Assembly: GCA_031256445.1 (NCBI GenBank)
Contig: JAIRQN010000029.1
Span: 1-64,000 of the forward strand
Reading direction: 5' to 3'
DNA: 64,000 bases
Source of the DNA: Treponema sp.
GTDB taxonomy: Bacteria > Spirochaetota > Spirochaetia > Treponematales > Breznakiellaceae
This document shows, piece by piece, positions 18,166 through 26,889 of this stretch (the stretch's first letter is position 1; every line of letters starts with the position of its first letter). A program made the translations under genes and the position numbers. The notes under the pieces were generated by a model. That model worked only from the letters and a program-made list of their open reading frames with translations, did no database searches and was not told the DNA's origin.

Positions 18166-19095
18166 ATGAATATAGATGTGGAAATAAACGCGGTAACACA
18201 GCAGGCGTCTTCTGATTTTACACGGGCGAGGGGCAAGGCGATTCTTTCGCAGCTTGCGCATTTTTTAAATAACGACAGAAACAAACTTCTTTCTTTTCAT
18301 GATGTGAAAGATATTTTAAAGCCAAGAAATGAAGTATACAGGGGGAACCAGACAGTTCCCATAAAGTTGATCGTCGGCAGCGAAGGCAGGTATCACGATT
18401 TTAACAAATATTTCCTGCCGAACAGGGAACATTTGCGCCACCGCTGGCAAAGAGTCGATGAAGCCCATATCAAGGATGTTATTCTTCCGCCAATTCAGTT
18501 ATACGAAATAGGGGGAGTTTATTTTGTCCGCGACGGAAATCACAGGGTATCAGTCTCGAAAATGCAGGATGTGGAATTCATAGACGCCGAAGTAATCAGC
18601 CTTACGACGGAGATTAACATAAAACCTTCAATGACTACTGACGAATTGCGGGACGCGCTGATTATTTACGAAAAAAGCATTTTTTACAATGAGACCTTTT
18701 ACGGCGATCTTACAGAAGACTGGGACATGAACTTCAGCTCTCCGGGAAGATACGATGTTATCTATAACCATATTCTTGTTCATAAATATTATCTTAATGA
18801 AAGCACAGAAGAGGAAATACCCTATAATGACGCCCTTGTTTCATGGTATAACAATGTGTATTATCCGATAATCGCAATAATAAGGGAACAGTGGCTGTTA
18901 GCCAATTTTCCGGGAAGAACGGAAGCGGATCTTTATGTCTGGATTGTAAAGCACTGGGATTTTTTAAAGAAAAAATACGGCGTATACCCGCTTTCAAAAG
19001 CCGCCTGGGATTTTTCCAGAAAATACGGACAGAGCCAGGGAAGTTCCCTGCGTCTTCTGGCATTGCTTGTAAACAGAATATTGAAATTCGGATAA
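18166..19095 (+). CDS. ParB/sulfiredoxin-like domain protein
   Basis: A 309-residue protein. The central part (about residues 55-145) has the pattern KLIVGSEGRYHDFNKYFLPN ... RWQRVDEAH ... YFVRDGNHRVSVSKM ... IDAEVISL. This is the ParB/Srx-type fold with the RDGNHRVS loop, seen in ParB-like N-terminal domains and in DUF4032-type proteins. No helix-turn-helix is obvious, so it is not a chromosome-partitioning ParB. The C-terminal half is helical and unrecognised. It starts 3 bp after the phosphoesterase stop and 3 bp before pdxY, so it is clearly operonic. Nucleotide binding is possible; its role is unknown. Confidence 0.75.
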   Translation: MNIDVEINAVTQQASSDFTRARGKAILSQLAHFLNNDRNKLLSFHDVKDILKPRNEVYRGNQTVPIKLIVGSEGRYHDFNKYFLPNREHLRHRWQRVDEAHIKDVILPPIQLYEIGGVYFVRDGNHRVSVSKMQDVEFIDAEVISLTTEINIKPSMTTDELRDALIIYEKSIFYNETFYGDLTEDWDMNFSSPGRYDVIYNHILVHKYYLNESTEEEIPYNDALVSWYNNVYYPIIAIIREQWLLANFPGRTEADLYVWIVKHWDFLKKKYGVYPLSKAAWDFSRKYGQSQGSSLRLLALLVNRILKFG

Positions 19096-19098
19096 GGT

Positions 19099-19992
19099 AT
19101 GGCTGTTTTATCGATCCAATCGCATGTGGTATTCGGCTACGCGGGAAACACCGCCGCGGTCTTTCCCCTTCAAAGGCTTGGCCGCGAAGTATGGGCAATC
19201 AATACAGTGGAATTTTCCAACCACACGGGATACGGCGCGCACAGGGGCAAAGTCCTTGAAGCCGGTCTTGTGTCTGAACTTGTCACCGGGCTTGAGGAAA
19301 GAGGCGTTCTCGGCCGCTGCGAAGCCGTCCTTTCCGGCTATCTTGGAGACGCGGCGGCGGGAGAGGCGGTTATTGACGCCGTAAAAAAAACGCGCGCGAA
19401 GTCGCCGGGAGTCCTGTACTGCTGCGATCCTGTAATGGGCGACACAGGACGCGGTTTTTATGTTAAAAGCGGCATACCGGAGATGTTCAAAAATGAACTT
19501 GTTCCGTTAGCTGACATCGTATGCCCGAATCAGTTCGAGATGGAAGCCCTGACAGGCGTTAAAACGGAAACCCTGCGCGATGCCGTAAAAGCGGTTGACA
19601 TGCTTCATGAAGCGGGGCCTTCCGTTGTTCTTGTAACCAGTTTCAGGGAAACGGACGGGGAAATAGGCATGCTTGCGTCGGATAAAAAAAACATTTTTAA
19701 AATCTCCACTCCGGAACTGCCGCTTGGCGGCGGCGTTGCGGGCACAGGAGACATGACCACGGCTGTTTTTCTGTCCCGATATCTTGAAGAGGGGAATATT
19801 CAATCGCCGGACAGTTATCAGCTTGAAAAAGCCCTTGAACTGTGCACAGCGTCCGTTTACGGGGTTTTGGAGGCAAGTTACAATGAATCAATTACGGAAA
19901 ACAGTATGCCTGTCGAACTTAATTTTATAAAATCACAGAATGAACTGGTTTCTCCTTCACTATTTTTCAAGGCGGTAAGAATCGGTCGGTGA
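19099..19992 (+). CDS. pdxY: pyridoxal kinase
   Basis: A 297-residue ribokinase-fold kinase that phosphorylates pyridoxal to PLP in the salvage pathway. Diagnostic blocks: SIQSHVVFGYAGNTAAVFPL, the INTVEFSNHTGY loop, YCCDPVMGD, ICPNQFEMEALTG-type (here VCPNQFEMEALTG) and the GTGD anion hole in VAGTGDMTTAVFLSRYL. The match favours PdxY/PdxK over ThiD. It begins 3 bp after the ParB-like gene and its TGA overlaps the GTG of the next gene. Confidence 0.93.
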   Translation: MAVLSIQSHVVFGYAGNTAAVFPLQRLGREVWAINTVEFSNHTGYGAHRGKVLEAGLVSELVTGLEERGVLGRCEAVLSGYLGDAAAGEAVIDAVKKTRAKSPGVLYCCDPVMGDTGRGFYVKSGIPEMFKNELVPLADIVCPNQFEMEALTGVKTETLRDAVKAVDMLHEAGPSVVLVTSFRETDGEIGMLASDKKNIFKISTPELPLGGGVAGTGDMTTAVFLSRYLEEGNIQSPDSYQLEKALELCTASVYGVLEASYNESITENSMPVELNFIKSQNELVSPSLFFKAVRIGR

Positions 19993-20918
19993 AAACAAAA
20001 AACGGCGGCGATTGGGCGAAAAACAGCCCTTACGGTTTCTATTTTGACTTTATAGCTCCCAAAGCCGACCGTTACAAGATACTTCTTGAATGTATAAATT
20101 CGCTTAACCTTAACAGCGCGGTTATTCCGGTCGCCGGGAACAGGCACATATTTATTTTCCCTTCGGGGCAGAAATCTCTCCGCTCGGCGGGGGGCATTTT
20201 CCCTTTCAGGAACCAAAGCCCGTATTTATTCTCGGCCCATTACGATCGCGTAAAGGACAGTCCCGGCGCGAATGACAACAGCATTGCTGTTTTTCACCTG
20301 CTTAAAGCCGCTTCGCTGCTGCCCGGATCAAGCCCGTGGATGATTGTTTTTACAGACAAGGAAGAACTCAGCCCGGGCGAAAGCCTTAAAGAACAAGGCT
20401 CCTATTCCCTTGCTGAAAAACTTAAATCATGGGGTCTTGAAAAAACGAAAGTGTATAATTTTGACGCATGCGGCGCAGGCGGCGCTTTGATAATTTCCAC
20501 AACAACAGATCTGATTCTAAAAGACAGCGAAAGCGAATATATGCGGCTGGTAAGAAAAAACATAAAACTTATGCGCGATCATGCTTTTAATACGGCAAGC
20601 CTTCTTCAGTTTGACAAGGTAATGTTCGCGCCGACTCCTTTTTCAGACGACATAGGTTTTTTGCGCGCCGGCCTTGCGTCACAGACAATAACCATGCTTC
20701 CCGAAAATGAAGCGCGACAGTATGAAGAACTCCTTCGCAGCCGGGACGATTTTGCGGATCTTCTTTTGTCCGGCGGCCTGCGCTCACAAAGCGAGCGCCG
20801 GCTTCTTCCTGAAACATGGAGAAGCCTTAACAGCCCATCTGACAGCCCATCGCGCCTTACGCCGGTTCATTTTGAACAGACAGTGCGTTTTATTGTGCAG
20901 TTGACAAAGAGCGGCTAA
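19989..20918 (+). CDS. M28-family zinc peptidase-like protein
   Basis: A 309-residue protein starting with GTG at 19989, coupled to pdxY by a GTGA overlap. Features of the M28 aminopeptidase fold are present: SAHYD (first zinc ligand), GANDNSIAV (bridging Asp), TDKEEL (catalytic and ligand Glu pair), FDACG and a late FSDDIGF. No signal peptide is seen, so it is likely cytoplasmic. Its end overlaps the convergent pgi stop by 4 bp. The substrate is unknown. Confidence 0.82.
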   Translation: MKTKNGGDWAKNSPYGFYFDFIAPKADRYKILLECINSLNLNSAVIPVAGNRHIFIFPSGQKSLRSAGGIFPFRNQSPYLFSAHYDRVKDSPGANDNSIAVFHLLKAASLLPGSSPWMIVFTDKEELSPGESLKEQGSYSLAEKLKSWGLEKTKVYNFDACGAGGALIISTTTDLILKDSESEYMRLVRKNIKLMRDHAFNTASLLQFDKVMFAPTPFSDDIGFLRAGLASQTITMLPENEARQYEELLRSRDDFADLLLSGGLRSQSERRLLPETWRSLNSPSDSPSRLTPVHFEQTVRFIVQLTKSG

Positions 20919-22516
20919 TTTATTAACAGCCTGCTGTACGCTTCCAGCGCGTCATCGCCGAAATTGCCGGAAAGAACTTTTTTTGTCAGAATTTTACCCA
21001 GTTGCACTCCCTCCTGATCAAAACTGTTAACATTCCAGACAAACCCCTGGAACATAACCTTGTTTTCAAAGTGGGCAAGGAGGCTGCCAAGAGACGCGGG
21101 AGTAAGTTTTTTTCCGTATATCAGGCTGGATGGCCTGCCGCCAGGAAACTCTTTGTTTTTGTCTTCGCTGTCCTGTCCCTTGGCGAACGCGACAATCTGG
21201 GCGGCGAGATTTGCGGCCAGCTTGGTCTGGCTTACGGAACTGTCCACCGTTATGTCATCATTGCGCTGACTTTCCAGAAAACCGATAAACTGAAGCGGAA
21301 CAATCCCTGTGCCCTGATGCAAAAGCTGATAGAACGAGTGCTGCCCGTTTGTACCCGGTTCGCCGAAAATCACAGGACCGGTCTGATAATTAATGTTTTC
21401 TCCGCTGCGGTTTACGCGCTTACCGTTTGACTCCATATCCATCTGCTGAAGATGTGCGGGAAAACGCGAAAGCGCCTGACTGTATGGCAGAACCGCCGTG
21501 TACGGATAATTCAAAAAGTTGCGCTCCCAAACGCCTATAAGCGCGTCAAGCAAGGCCGCGTTTTCAAGAATATTTTCATTAAGGGCAAGAGCGTCCGCTT
21601 CGGCGGCTCCTGAAAGGAACTCCCCAAAAACTTCCGGCCCGAAGGCAAGCGACAGCACGCAGCCTCCCACCGCCGACGATGACGAATAACGGCCGCCGAT
21701 ATAATCGTCAATGTAAAACGAATCGAGATACGCGCTGTTACGCGCAAGAGGGCTGGTTTCGCTTGTTACGGCAATCATGTGCCTGCTTGGATCAAGCCCC
21801 GCTTTTAAAAGTTTGTCTTTTACAAAAAGCTCGTTTGACAGCGTTTCCTGCGTTGTCCCGCTCTTTGAAACCAGAATGAAAAGACTCTTTTCAAGAGGAG
21901 AAGATGCGATAACCTGTGACGCGTCATCGGGGTCTACATTGGAGATAAATTCAGCGTTAAGCCGCTTTTTGCCGGCCGTCTGCGCCCAGTTTTTAAGAGC
22001 GAGATAAAGAGCGCGCGGTCCAAGATCGGAACCGCCGATGCCTATCTGAATCACCGTGGTAAAAGAATCGCCTTTTGAACCCTTGAATTTGCCCTGATGA
22101 ACTGCGTCCGCAAAACTGCAAAACCGCGCAAGTTCCCTGCGGTAAAAATCGCCGATATTTTTTCCGTCTTCTATGACAGGCTGCCCAAGCTCTCCGCGCG
22201 AAAGATGGTGCAGCACCTTGCGCTTTTCGCCTGTGTTCATAATTTCTCCGTTCAGCAGGGCTTTGTACTTGGCGATTAGCTCCTGCTCATTGGCAAGTTC
22301 CTGTAATAACAGAACAGCTTCGTCATTAACCGCTTTTGCGGCCCATGAATACTTAAGACCTGCCGCCATTGGAGTAACGCAGGCCGCTACCCTTTTCGCG
22401 TTAAGCATAGCCCGAAAATTAAAACTTGCTTTCCCTGAAGACTGCGCCGGAAGCATCGCCGCAAAATCCGCAAGTTTTTTATAGACCGGCATTTTATCGA
22501 AATTAACATATTTCAT
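20915..22516 (-). CDS. pgi: glucose-6-phosphate isomerase
   Basis: A 533-residue enzyme interconverting glucose-6-phosphate and fructose-6-phosphate. Signatures: QIGIGGSDLGPRAL, the sugar-phosphate loop SKSGTTQETLSNE, the catalytic region IGGRYSSSSAVGG, the Glu/His block PGTNGQHSFYQLLHQG, and the C-terminal FDQEGVQLGK. Length is that of the long bacterial/eukaryotic-type family. AAGGAG precedes the ATG. It is monocistronic between convergent and divergent neighbours. Confidence 0.96.
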   Translation of the reverse strand: MKYVNFDKMPVYKKLADFAAMLPAQSSGKASFNFRAMLNAKRVAACVTPMAAGLKYSWAAKAVNDEAVLLLQELANEQELIAKYKALLNGEIMNTGEKRKVLHHLSRGELGQPVIEDGKNIGDFYRRELARFCSFADAVHQGKFKGSKGDSFTTVIQIGIGGSDLGPRALYLALKNWAQTAGKKRLNAEFISNVDPDDASQVIASSPLEKSLFILVSKSGTTQETLSNELFVKDKLLKAGLDPSRHMIAVTSETSPLARNSAYLDSFYIDDYIGGRYSSSSAVGGCVLSLAFGPEVFGEFLSGAAEADALALNENILENAALLDALIGVWERNFLNYPYTAVLPYSQALSRFPAHLQQMDMESNGKRVNRSGENINYQTGPVIFGEPGTNGQHSFYQLLHQGTGIVPLQFIGFLESQRNDDITVDSSVSQTKLAANLAAQIVAFAKGQDSEDKNKEFPGGRPSSLIYGKKLTPASLGSLLAHFENKVMFQGFVWNVNSFDQEGVQLGKILTKKVLSGNFGDDALEAYSRLLIN

Positions 22517-22580
22517 ATTCTTCTCCTTTTGGTTTCTTTTATAACATTAGTGTAACATAATTTAAAAAATAATGCGCGCA

Positions 22581-23717
22581 TTATGGAATAAAATTTATAT
22601 TAATAACAGCTACTTCACTGTTGGTGCCAATCCTCAGAGGCGGCCCCCAAATGCCCGCGCCGGATGTTACAACCGCCTGCATGGTTCCTCCCTTCCAATA
22701 GCCATAATGAACAGCTCCCGCTTTTTTAAACATTCGCTTTGTAACCAAATTCGCCGGAAAAAGCTGCCCTTTATGGGTATGCCCGCTGAAAAGAAGATCC
22801 ACCCCCGCCTTTTCGTTCTGCGGAAAACTCACAGGCTGATGATCGAGCATAATAACAGTCCCATTTATACCCTCGCACAGTTGTGAAGGAGACATACGCT
22901 GCGCTTTCATGCCGATAGGACGGGCATCCCTGCGTCCGGCTATATAAAGATTTTCCCGCACTTCGCGAACTTCATCCTGAAGCAGAATAATTTCCGCTGT
23001 TTTTAAAATCTCCGTTATCCTTTCTGTTCCTGCCCCGCTCAGGCTCATTCGGTCAATATCATGATTGCCAAGGCAGGCGTAAACGCCTAACGGAGCTTTA
23101 ATTCTTTTTAAACCGGAAATTACGCCCTGCAAATCGTCAACGGCATCCAGATTGCCGTCAAAAATATCCCCCGCGATGCAAACCATGTCGGGTTCTGTCC
23201 GGTTTATTTTTTCGGCTACTCTGTTTACCCACGATTTTCCAATGGTTGAACCGATATGCAAATCTGATATTAACGCAATACGAATGCCGCTTCCTTCCCC
23301 CTTAAGGGAAAGTTCGTAATTAACGACTTTAACCGAACGCGCATGGATTACGCCAGCGGCAATTAACAGAAAACATATTAAAAAGGAAGCGCCTGTAGTG
23401 AATATTTTAATATTCTGGATTTTTACGCCAAAAAGCGGCAAAAACAGCCTTACAAGATCGGATAATGCAAGCAGCAAAAGCATATACAGAAGAACCGCCA
23501 TCCAGTAGGAGCCCATATTCTTCACAAAGAAAATGTTATGACGCAGCAGATTTACCAAAACCATCGCGCAGGACAAAGCCGCAAACGGTATCCAGAATGC
23601 GATAGCGCTCATTCCCGGCGCGAAATAACGTATTAAACCGTATAACCTTGCGCCGATATAAAAGCAAATACCGGAATAAACCAAAAAGACTACAGGACTA
23701 AAGAATAAAAAACGCAT
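22581..23717 (-). CDS. membrane metallophosphoesterase (YkuE/YaeI-like)
   Basis: A 378-residue protein. The first about 125 residues form four hydrophobic segments, and the rest is a calcineurin-like phosphoesterase: SDLHIGS, IAGDIFD, CLGNHDID, LDHQPVSF and FSGHTHKGQLFP provide the D-x-H, GD, GNHD, H and GHTH metal ligands, all intact. This is the architecture of the family acting on membrane lipids or polyprenyl compounds such as UDP-diacylglucosamine-like substrates; the actual substrate is not deducible. No Shine-Dalgarno is seen at the ATG. Confidence 0.9.
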   Translation of the reverse strand: MRFLFFSPVVFLVYSGICFYIGARLYGLIRYFAPGMSAIAFWIPFAALSCAMVLVNLLRHNIFFVKNMGSYWMAVLLYMLLLLALSDLVRLFLPLFGVKIQNIKIFTTGASFLICFLLIAAGVIHARSVKVVNYELSLKGEGSGIRIALISDLHIGSTIGKSWVNRVAEKINRTEPDMVCIAGDIFDGNLDAVDDLQGVISGLKRIKAPLGVYACLGNHDIDRMSLSGAGTERITEILKTAEIILLQDEVREVRENLYIAGRRDARPIGMKAQRMSPSQLCEGINGTVIMLDHQPVSFPQNEKAGVDLLFSGHTHKGQLFPANLVTKRMFKKAGAVHYGYWKGGTMQAVVTSGAGIWGPPLRIGTNSEVAVININFIP

Positions 23718-23807
23718 TATTTAATGATTATCATATTTTCGGTTTAAAAGCAAGAAAATGATTGTTAAGAACTCTCGCAGAGGCATTAAAGACGCACAGG
23801 TATATGA

Positions 23808-23813
23808 TATAAT
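23808..23813 (+). promoter_or_regulatory. TATAAT box for the RNA ligase gene
   Basis: A perfect TATAAT lies 23 bp upstream of the ATG at 23837, followed by AAGGAGG as ribosome binding site. No clear -35 is seen. Confidence 0.4.
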
Positions 23814-23836
23814 TGAATCATTGCAAGGAGGTAAAA

Positions 23837-24925
23837 ATGAGATCACTTGTAACCATTCAGAAAGTAAGAGCTGTCAGCCAGATACCGGAATCGGATTTTC
23901 TTGAACTTGCCCATGTTATGGGCTGGCAATGCGTTGCCAAAAAGGGCGAGTTTAAAGAAGGAGATTTGGGCGTTTATTTTGAGGTTGACAGTTTTCTCCC
24001 GATAGACGAGCGTTATGAATTTTTACGCGCTTCTTCATTCCGGGATAATGCAGATAACGGGCAGGGCTTCAGAATAAAAACAATGAGAATGCGCGGACAG
24101 TTATCGCAGGGACTCTTGCTGCCGCTTGAAAAATTTCCTGAGTTGGCAGACTTTCAGGAAGACTGCCTTCAGGAAGGCTGCCTTAAAGAGGGCTTCGATG
24201 TAACAGAAAAATTAAATGTTAAAAAATGGTACATTCCCGAAACATCAAACCCGGGCGGTACGATTATCGGAGAACGCCCTTACGGTATTCCCGCGTCTGA
24301 CGAAATCCGCATACAGTCCGCGCTTGAACTGCTCGGCGAGCTTAAAGGAAAGCCGTATTACATCACAACAAAAATGGACGGCACTTCCGGAATTGTTTAT
24401 TTTATCGACGGAAAAATTGGCTGCTGCTCAAGGAACAAGGAAATAAAAGACGAGGAGGACGCTCTTTACTGGCTGCCTGTTTATAAATACGGTTTAAAAG
24501 AAAAATTCGCCAGGCTGTATAGCGAAGCTAAGCTGCATAGCGAAGCCAGGCTGCATGGCGATACCATGCCCGGCAGGAATATCGTGCTTACAGGCGAAAT
24601 TTGCGGCCCCGGTATACAGAGAAACAAACTGCGGTTAGGTGCAATTGAATGGTACGTTTTTGACGTAAAAGATGTTGATACCAACAGGTATCTTTCCTAC
24701 GATGACGCCGCCGCGTTATGCGCAGGGCTTGGGCTTCAAACCGTCCCTCTTGAAGAGCGCGGCGAAGCGTTCGACTACTCTCTCGATACATTGCTTGAAA
24801 AGGCGAGAGGCAAATACCCAGGCGGTTTAGATAAAGAAGGAATTGTAGTGCGCTCCAGCGCATCCCCAAAAGCCATATCGTTTAAAGTTTTAAATAACGA
24901 CGCGCTCTTAAAGGAGAAGGATTAG
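23837..24925 (+). CDS. RNA ligase, DRB0094/Rnl5-like
   Basis: A 362-residue ATP-dependent RNA ligase. The N-terminal about 130 residues form the OB-like region seen in the Deinococcus DRB0094 type (starting MRSLVTIQKVRAVSQIPESD). The nucleotidyltransferase motif I is TKMDGTSG, with Lys as the AMP acceptor; motif III/IIIa-like YFIDGKIGCCSRNKEI, motif IV LTGEICGPGIQ and motif V GIVVRSS follow. AAGGAGG fixes the ATG at 23837. An 18-bp in-frame duplication encodes SEAKLH-SEARLH near 24521-24556. No partner repair gene (kinase/phosphatase, RtcB, Hen1) lies beside it. Its role is probably RNA repair, but the substrate is unknown. Confidence 0.88.
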   Translation: MRSLVTIQKVRAVSQIPESDFLELAHVMGWQCVAKKGEFKEGDLGVYFEVDSFLPIDERYEFLRASSFRDNADNGQGFRIKTMRMRGQLSQGLLLPLEKFPELADFQEDCLQEGCLKEGFDVTEKLNVKKWYIPETSNPGGTIIGERPYGIPASDEIRIQSALELLGELKGKPYYITTKMDGTSGIVYFIDGKIGCCSRNKEIKDEEDALYWLPVYKYGLKEKFARLYSEAKLHSEARLHGDTMPGRNIVLTGEICGPGIQRNKLRLGAIEWYVFDVKDVDTNRYLSYDDAAALCAGLGLQTVPLEERGEAFDYSLDTLLEKARGKYPGGLDKEGIVVRSSASPKAISFKVLNNDALLKEKD

Positions 24926-24936
24926 GGTCACGACAT

Positions 24937-24953
24937 CGCAGGAGCGCCCTGCG
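24937..24953. terminator. possible hairpin between convergent ligase and rnc genes
   Basis: CGCAGG and CCTGCG form a 6-bp G/C-rich stem with a 5-nt loop in the 69-bp gap. No U-run follows on either strand, so termination is uncertain. Confidence 0.25.
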
Positions 24954-24994
24954 GGCGAATTTCACCCCTGCATGGCCGATTAACCAGAAACCCC

Positions 24995-25690
24995 TCAGTC
25001 CGCGCTGTTCAATTTTTCCCATGCAGCGCGGGCGGCTTCCTGCTCCGCGCTTTTTTTGTTACGGCCTGTTCCCGAACCGTAAACCGCATCTCCTATATGC
25101 ACTTCCATCCAAAAAATACGGTCGTGCTCTGGACCGGTTCTTTTAACCAGGATATATTCAGGGTAACAGCGGAACTGCCGCTGACAGTACTCCTGCAAAA
25201 GCGATTTGTAATCTTTATGGTAATCGGCGCCTGTTACTTTATCTATTTCCGGTTTAATGCAGCGGCCCACAAAATCACAGGCTGCTTTATAACCGGAATC
25301 CAAAAACAACGCGCCTATAAGCGCTTCCATAGCGTCTGCCAGAATTGTTTTTTTATTCCTGCCGCCTGAATGCTCTTCTCCTTTTCCCAGCAGCAGCATT
25401 TCATCAATTTTTAAGTCATGCGCAATCCCGGAAAGAATGTCTTCTGAGACAACAACCGCTTTTATTTTTGCAAGATCTCCTTCGCTTTTATCATTAAATG
25501 ACCTGTACAAAAGCGAAGCGCATACCGCGCCCAGAATGGAATCACCCAGGAATTCAAGACGTTCATTATTGGTTTTACTGCCGTCCGCGCGCTGCTGCAT
25601 TTCATTGGAAACTGAACGATGCATAAAGGACAGGTTCAGAAGATCTGTATTTTTAAATTTAAAACCGGCGGCTTTTTGAAATACCGCCAG
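24995..25690 (-). CDS. rnc: ribonuclease III with a non-canonical start
   Basis: Double-strand-specific endonuclease for rRNA and mRNA processing. The signature NERLEFLGDSILGAV, the second acidic motif DAMEALIGALFLDSGY and a C-terminal dsRNA-binding domain (DYKSLLQEYCQ ... GSGTGRNKKSAEQEAARAAW) are intact. The first in-frame ATG (25624) lies inside the conserved helix FKNTDLLNLSFMHRS. Homologous sequence (KLAVFQKAAGFKFKNTDLL) continues upstream in frame to the end of acpP, yet this stretch has no ATG, GTG or TTG in any frame. A CTG at 25690 is the most plausible near-cognate start, so the start is uncertain. Last gene of rpmF-acpP-rnc. Confidence 0.85.
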   Translation of the reverse strand: MAVFQKAAGFKFKNTDLLNLSFMHRSVSNEMQQRADGSKTNNERLEFLGDSILGAVCASLLYRSFNDKSEGDLAKIKAVVVSEDILSGIAHDLKIDEMLLLGKGEEHSGGRNKKTILADAMEALIGALFLDSGYKAACDFVGRCIKPEIDKVTGADYHKDYKSLLQEYCQRQFRCYPEYILVKRTGPEHDRIFWMEVHIGDAVYGSGTGRNKKSAEQEAARAAWEKLNSAD

Positions 25691-25721
25691 TTTTTTCTTT
25701 CTTTCCGGACTGAGAGTGTTT

Positions 25722-25958
25722 TTATTTTTGCTGGGATTTAATAAACTCGTATGCGTCCTTTACAGTCTCAAATTCATTTGCTTTTTCATCAGGAATGTTT
25801 ATGCCCATTTCTTCCTCGATAGCATAGACCAGTTCATAGGTATCAAGGCTGTCAGCGCCCAAATCCTGACGGAACGAGGCTTCCATTGTGATTTTTCCCT
25901 CATCAACTTCGAGTTTCTCCGCGATAAGTTTTTTCATTTTTTCAAATAATTCGTCCAT
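25722..25958 (-). CDS. acpP: acyl carrier protein
   Basis: A 78-residue acidic carrier protein for fatty-acid synthesis. The phosphopantetheine attachment site is the Ser in GADSLDTYELV. GGGGAGAG precedes the ATG. It follows rpmF by 15 bp and precedes rnc, an order common in bacteria. Confidence 0.97.
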   Translation of the reverse strand: MDELFEKMKKLIAEKLEVDEGKITMEASFRQDLGADSLDTYELVYAIEEEMGINIPDEKANEFETVKDAYEFIKSQQK

Positions 25959-25973
25959 TTTCTCTCCCCTTAA

Positions 25974-26162
25974 TTAGACTTTTGAATCAGGTACAATAAC
26001 CTGCTTACCCCTGTAATGACCGCACTTGGAGCATACACGGTGTAAAAGAACCTTGTTGCCGCAGGTACCGCATTCTATCATTGTAGGTTCGGTAAGCTTC
26101 ATGTTAATGGACTGCCGACGGCGCGTCCTTGCTTTTGACGTTTTTCCTCTTGGTACTGCCAT
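25974..26162 (-). CDS. rpmF: 50S ribosomal protein L32
   Basis: A 62-residue ribosomal protein with the standard start MAVPRGKTSKARTRRRQS and two zinc-ribbon knuckles, CGTC and CSKC, so this is the zinc-binding form. AGAGAGG lies upstream of the ATG. First gene of the rpmF-acpP-rnc group. Confidence 0.97.
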   Translation of the reverse strand: MAVPRGKTSKARTRRRQSINMKLTEPTMIECGTCGNKVLLHRVCSKCGHYRGKQVIVPDSKV

Positions 26163-26317
26163 AATCTAACCTCTCTAATATTACATATTGAATATACCAA
26201 AAATCCATTACCATGTCAAGACAGTTAACAGACTTTTGTCAAAATAAAATTAATTACTAATGAATAGCTTAATAAAGCGAACAATAATACAGGTTCTTAA
26301 TTATTAACTCCTACCCG

Positions 26318-26791
26318 CTAAATATACTTTTCTTTCAATGCTTTGGCAACCAGAGGAGGCACCATACTATGCAGATCTCCGTTAAAAGACGCTAATTCTT
26401 TAATGGAAGACGAGCGTATTACAAAATATTCGGGATCCGTTGTCATAAAAATAGTCTCAATCTGCGGGTCGAGCGTCTTATTCATCATTGAAAGTTCAAA
26501 TTCATATGAAAAGTCCTCCAGACCGCGGACTCCCCTGATTAGCAGTTTAATGCCCATTCTGTGCAAAAAATCAACAACGAGGCAATCGCATACAGTAACT
26601 GTCACATTTTTCAAATCTTTTACAAGTTGTTGAATCATGGAAGCCCGCTCCTGGGCGGAGAAAAGGTACTTTTTCTGCTTGTTTTCCGCAATGATGATAA
26701 TAAGTTCGTCAAAAATACCCGCCGCGCGCTGAATAATATTAATATGTCCGGATGTCGGAGGGTCAAATGAACCCGGGAAAGCCGCTTTCAT
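26318..26791 (-). CDS. coaD: phosphopantetheine adenylyltransferase
   Basis: A 157-residue enzyme making dephospho-CoA from phosphopantetheine and ATP. Motifs: PGSFDPPTSGHINII (the T/S-x-G-H nucleotide site), IRGVRGLEDFSYEFELSMMN, and the ISSTxIRE-type end written here as IRSSSIKELASF. Length is typical. There is no Shine-Dalgarno before the ATG at 26791; a TATAGA box ends 7 nt before it. It lies 155 bp upstream of rpmF; nothing recognisable is seen in that gap. Confidence 0.96.
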   Translation of the reverse strand: MKAAFPGSFDPPTSGHINIIQRAAGIFDELIIIIAENKQKKYLFSAQERASMIQQLVKDLKNVTVTVCDCLVVDFLHRMGIKLLIRGVRGLEDFSYEFELSMMNKTLDPQIETIFMTTDPEYFVIRSSSIKELASFNGDLHSMVPPLVAKALKEKYI

Positions 26792-26853
26792 ATTGAGTCT
26801 ATACTAGCAAAGTTATAAAAAAAAATCAATATCGGGCAGTCCCTATAATAAAA

Positions 26854-26882
26854 TTGACATTTTTAGCCAAGTAATATATATT
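26854..26882 (+). promoter_or_regulatory. strong sigma-70-like promoter, probable leaderless transcript
   Basis: TTGACA (26854-26859), a 17-bp spacer and TATATT (26877-26882). The ATG at 26890 begins 8 nt after the -10 box and no Shine-Dalgarno is present, so transcription would start essentially at the start codon. Confidence 0.7.
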
Positions 26883-26889
26883 AAATTTT

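Noticed and set aside
24937-24953. Rho-independent terminator with high confidence
   Set aside because: The stem is present, but neither strand has a U-tract after it; kept only as a weak feature.
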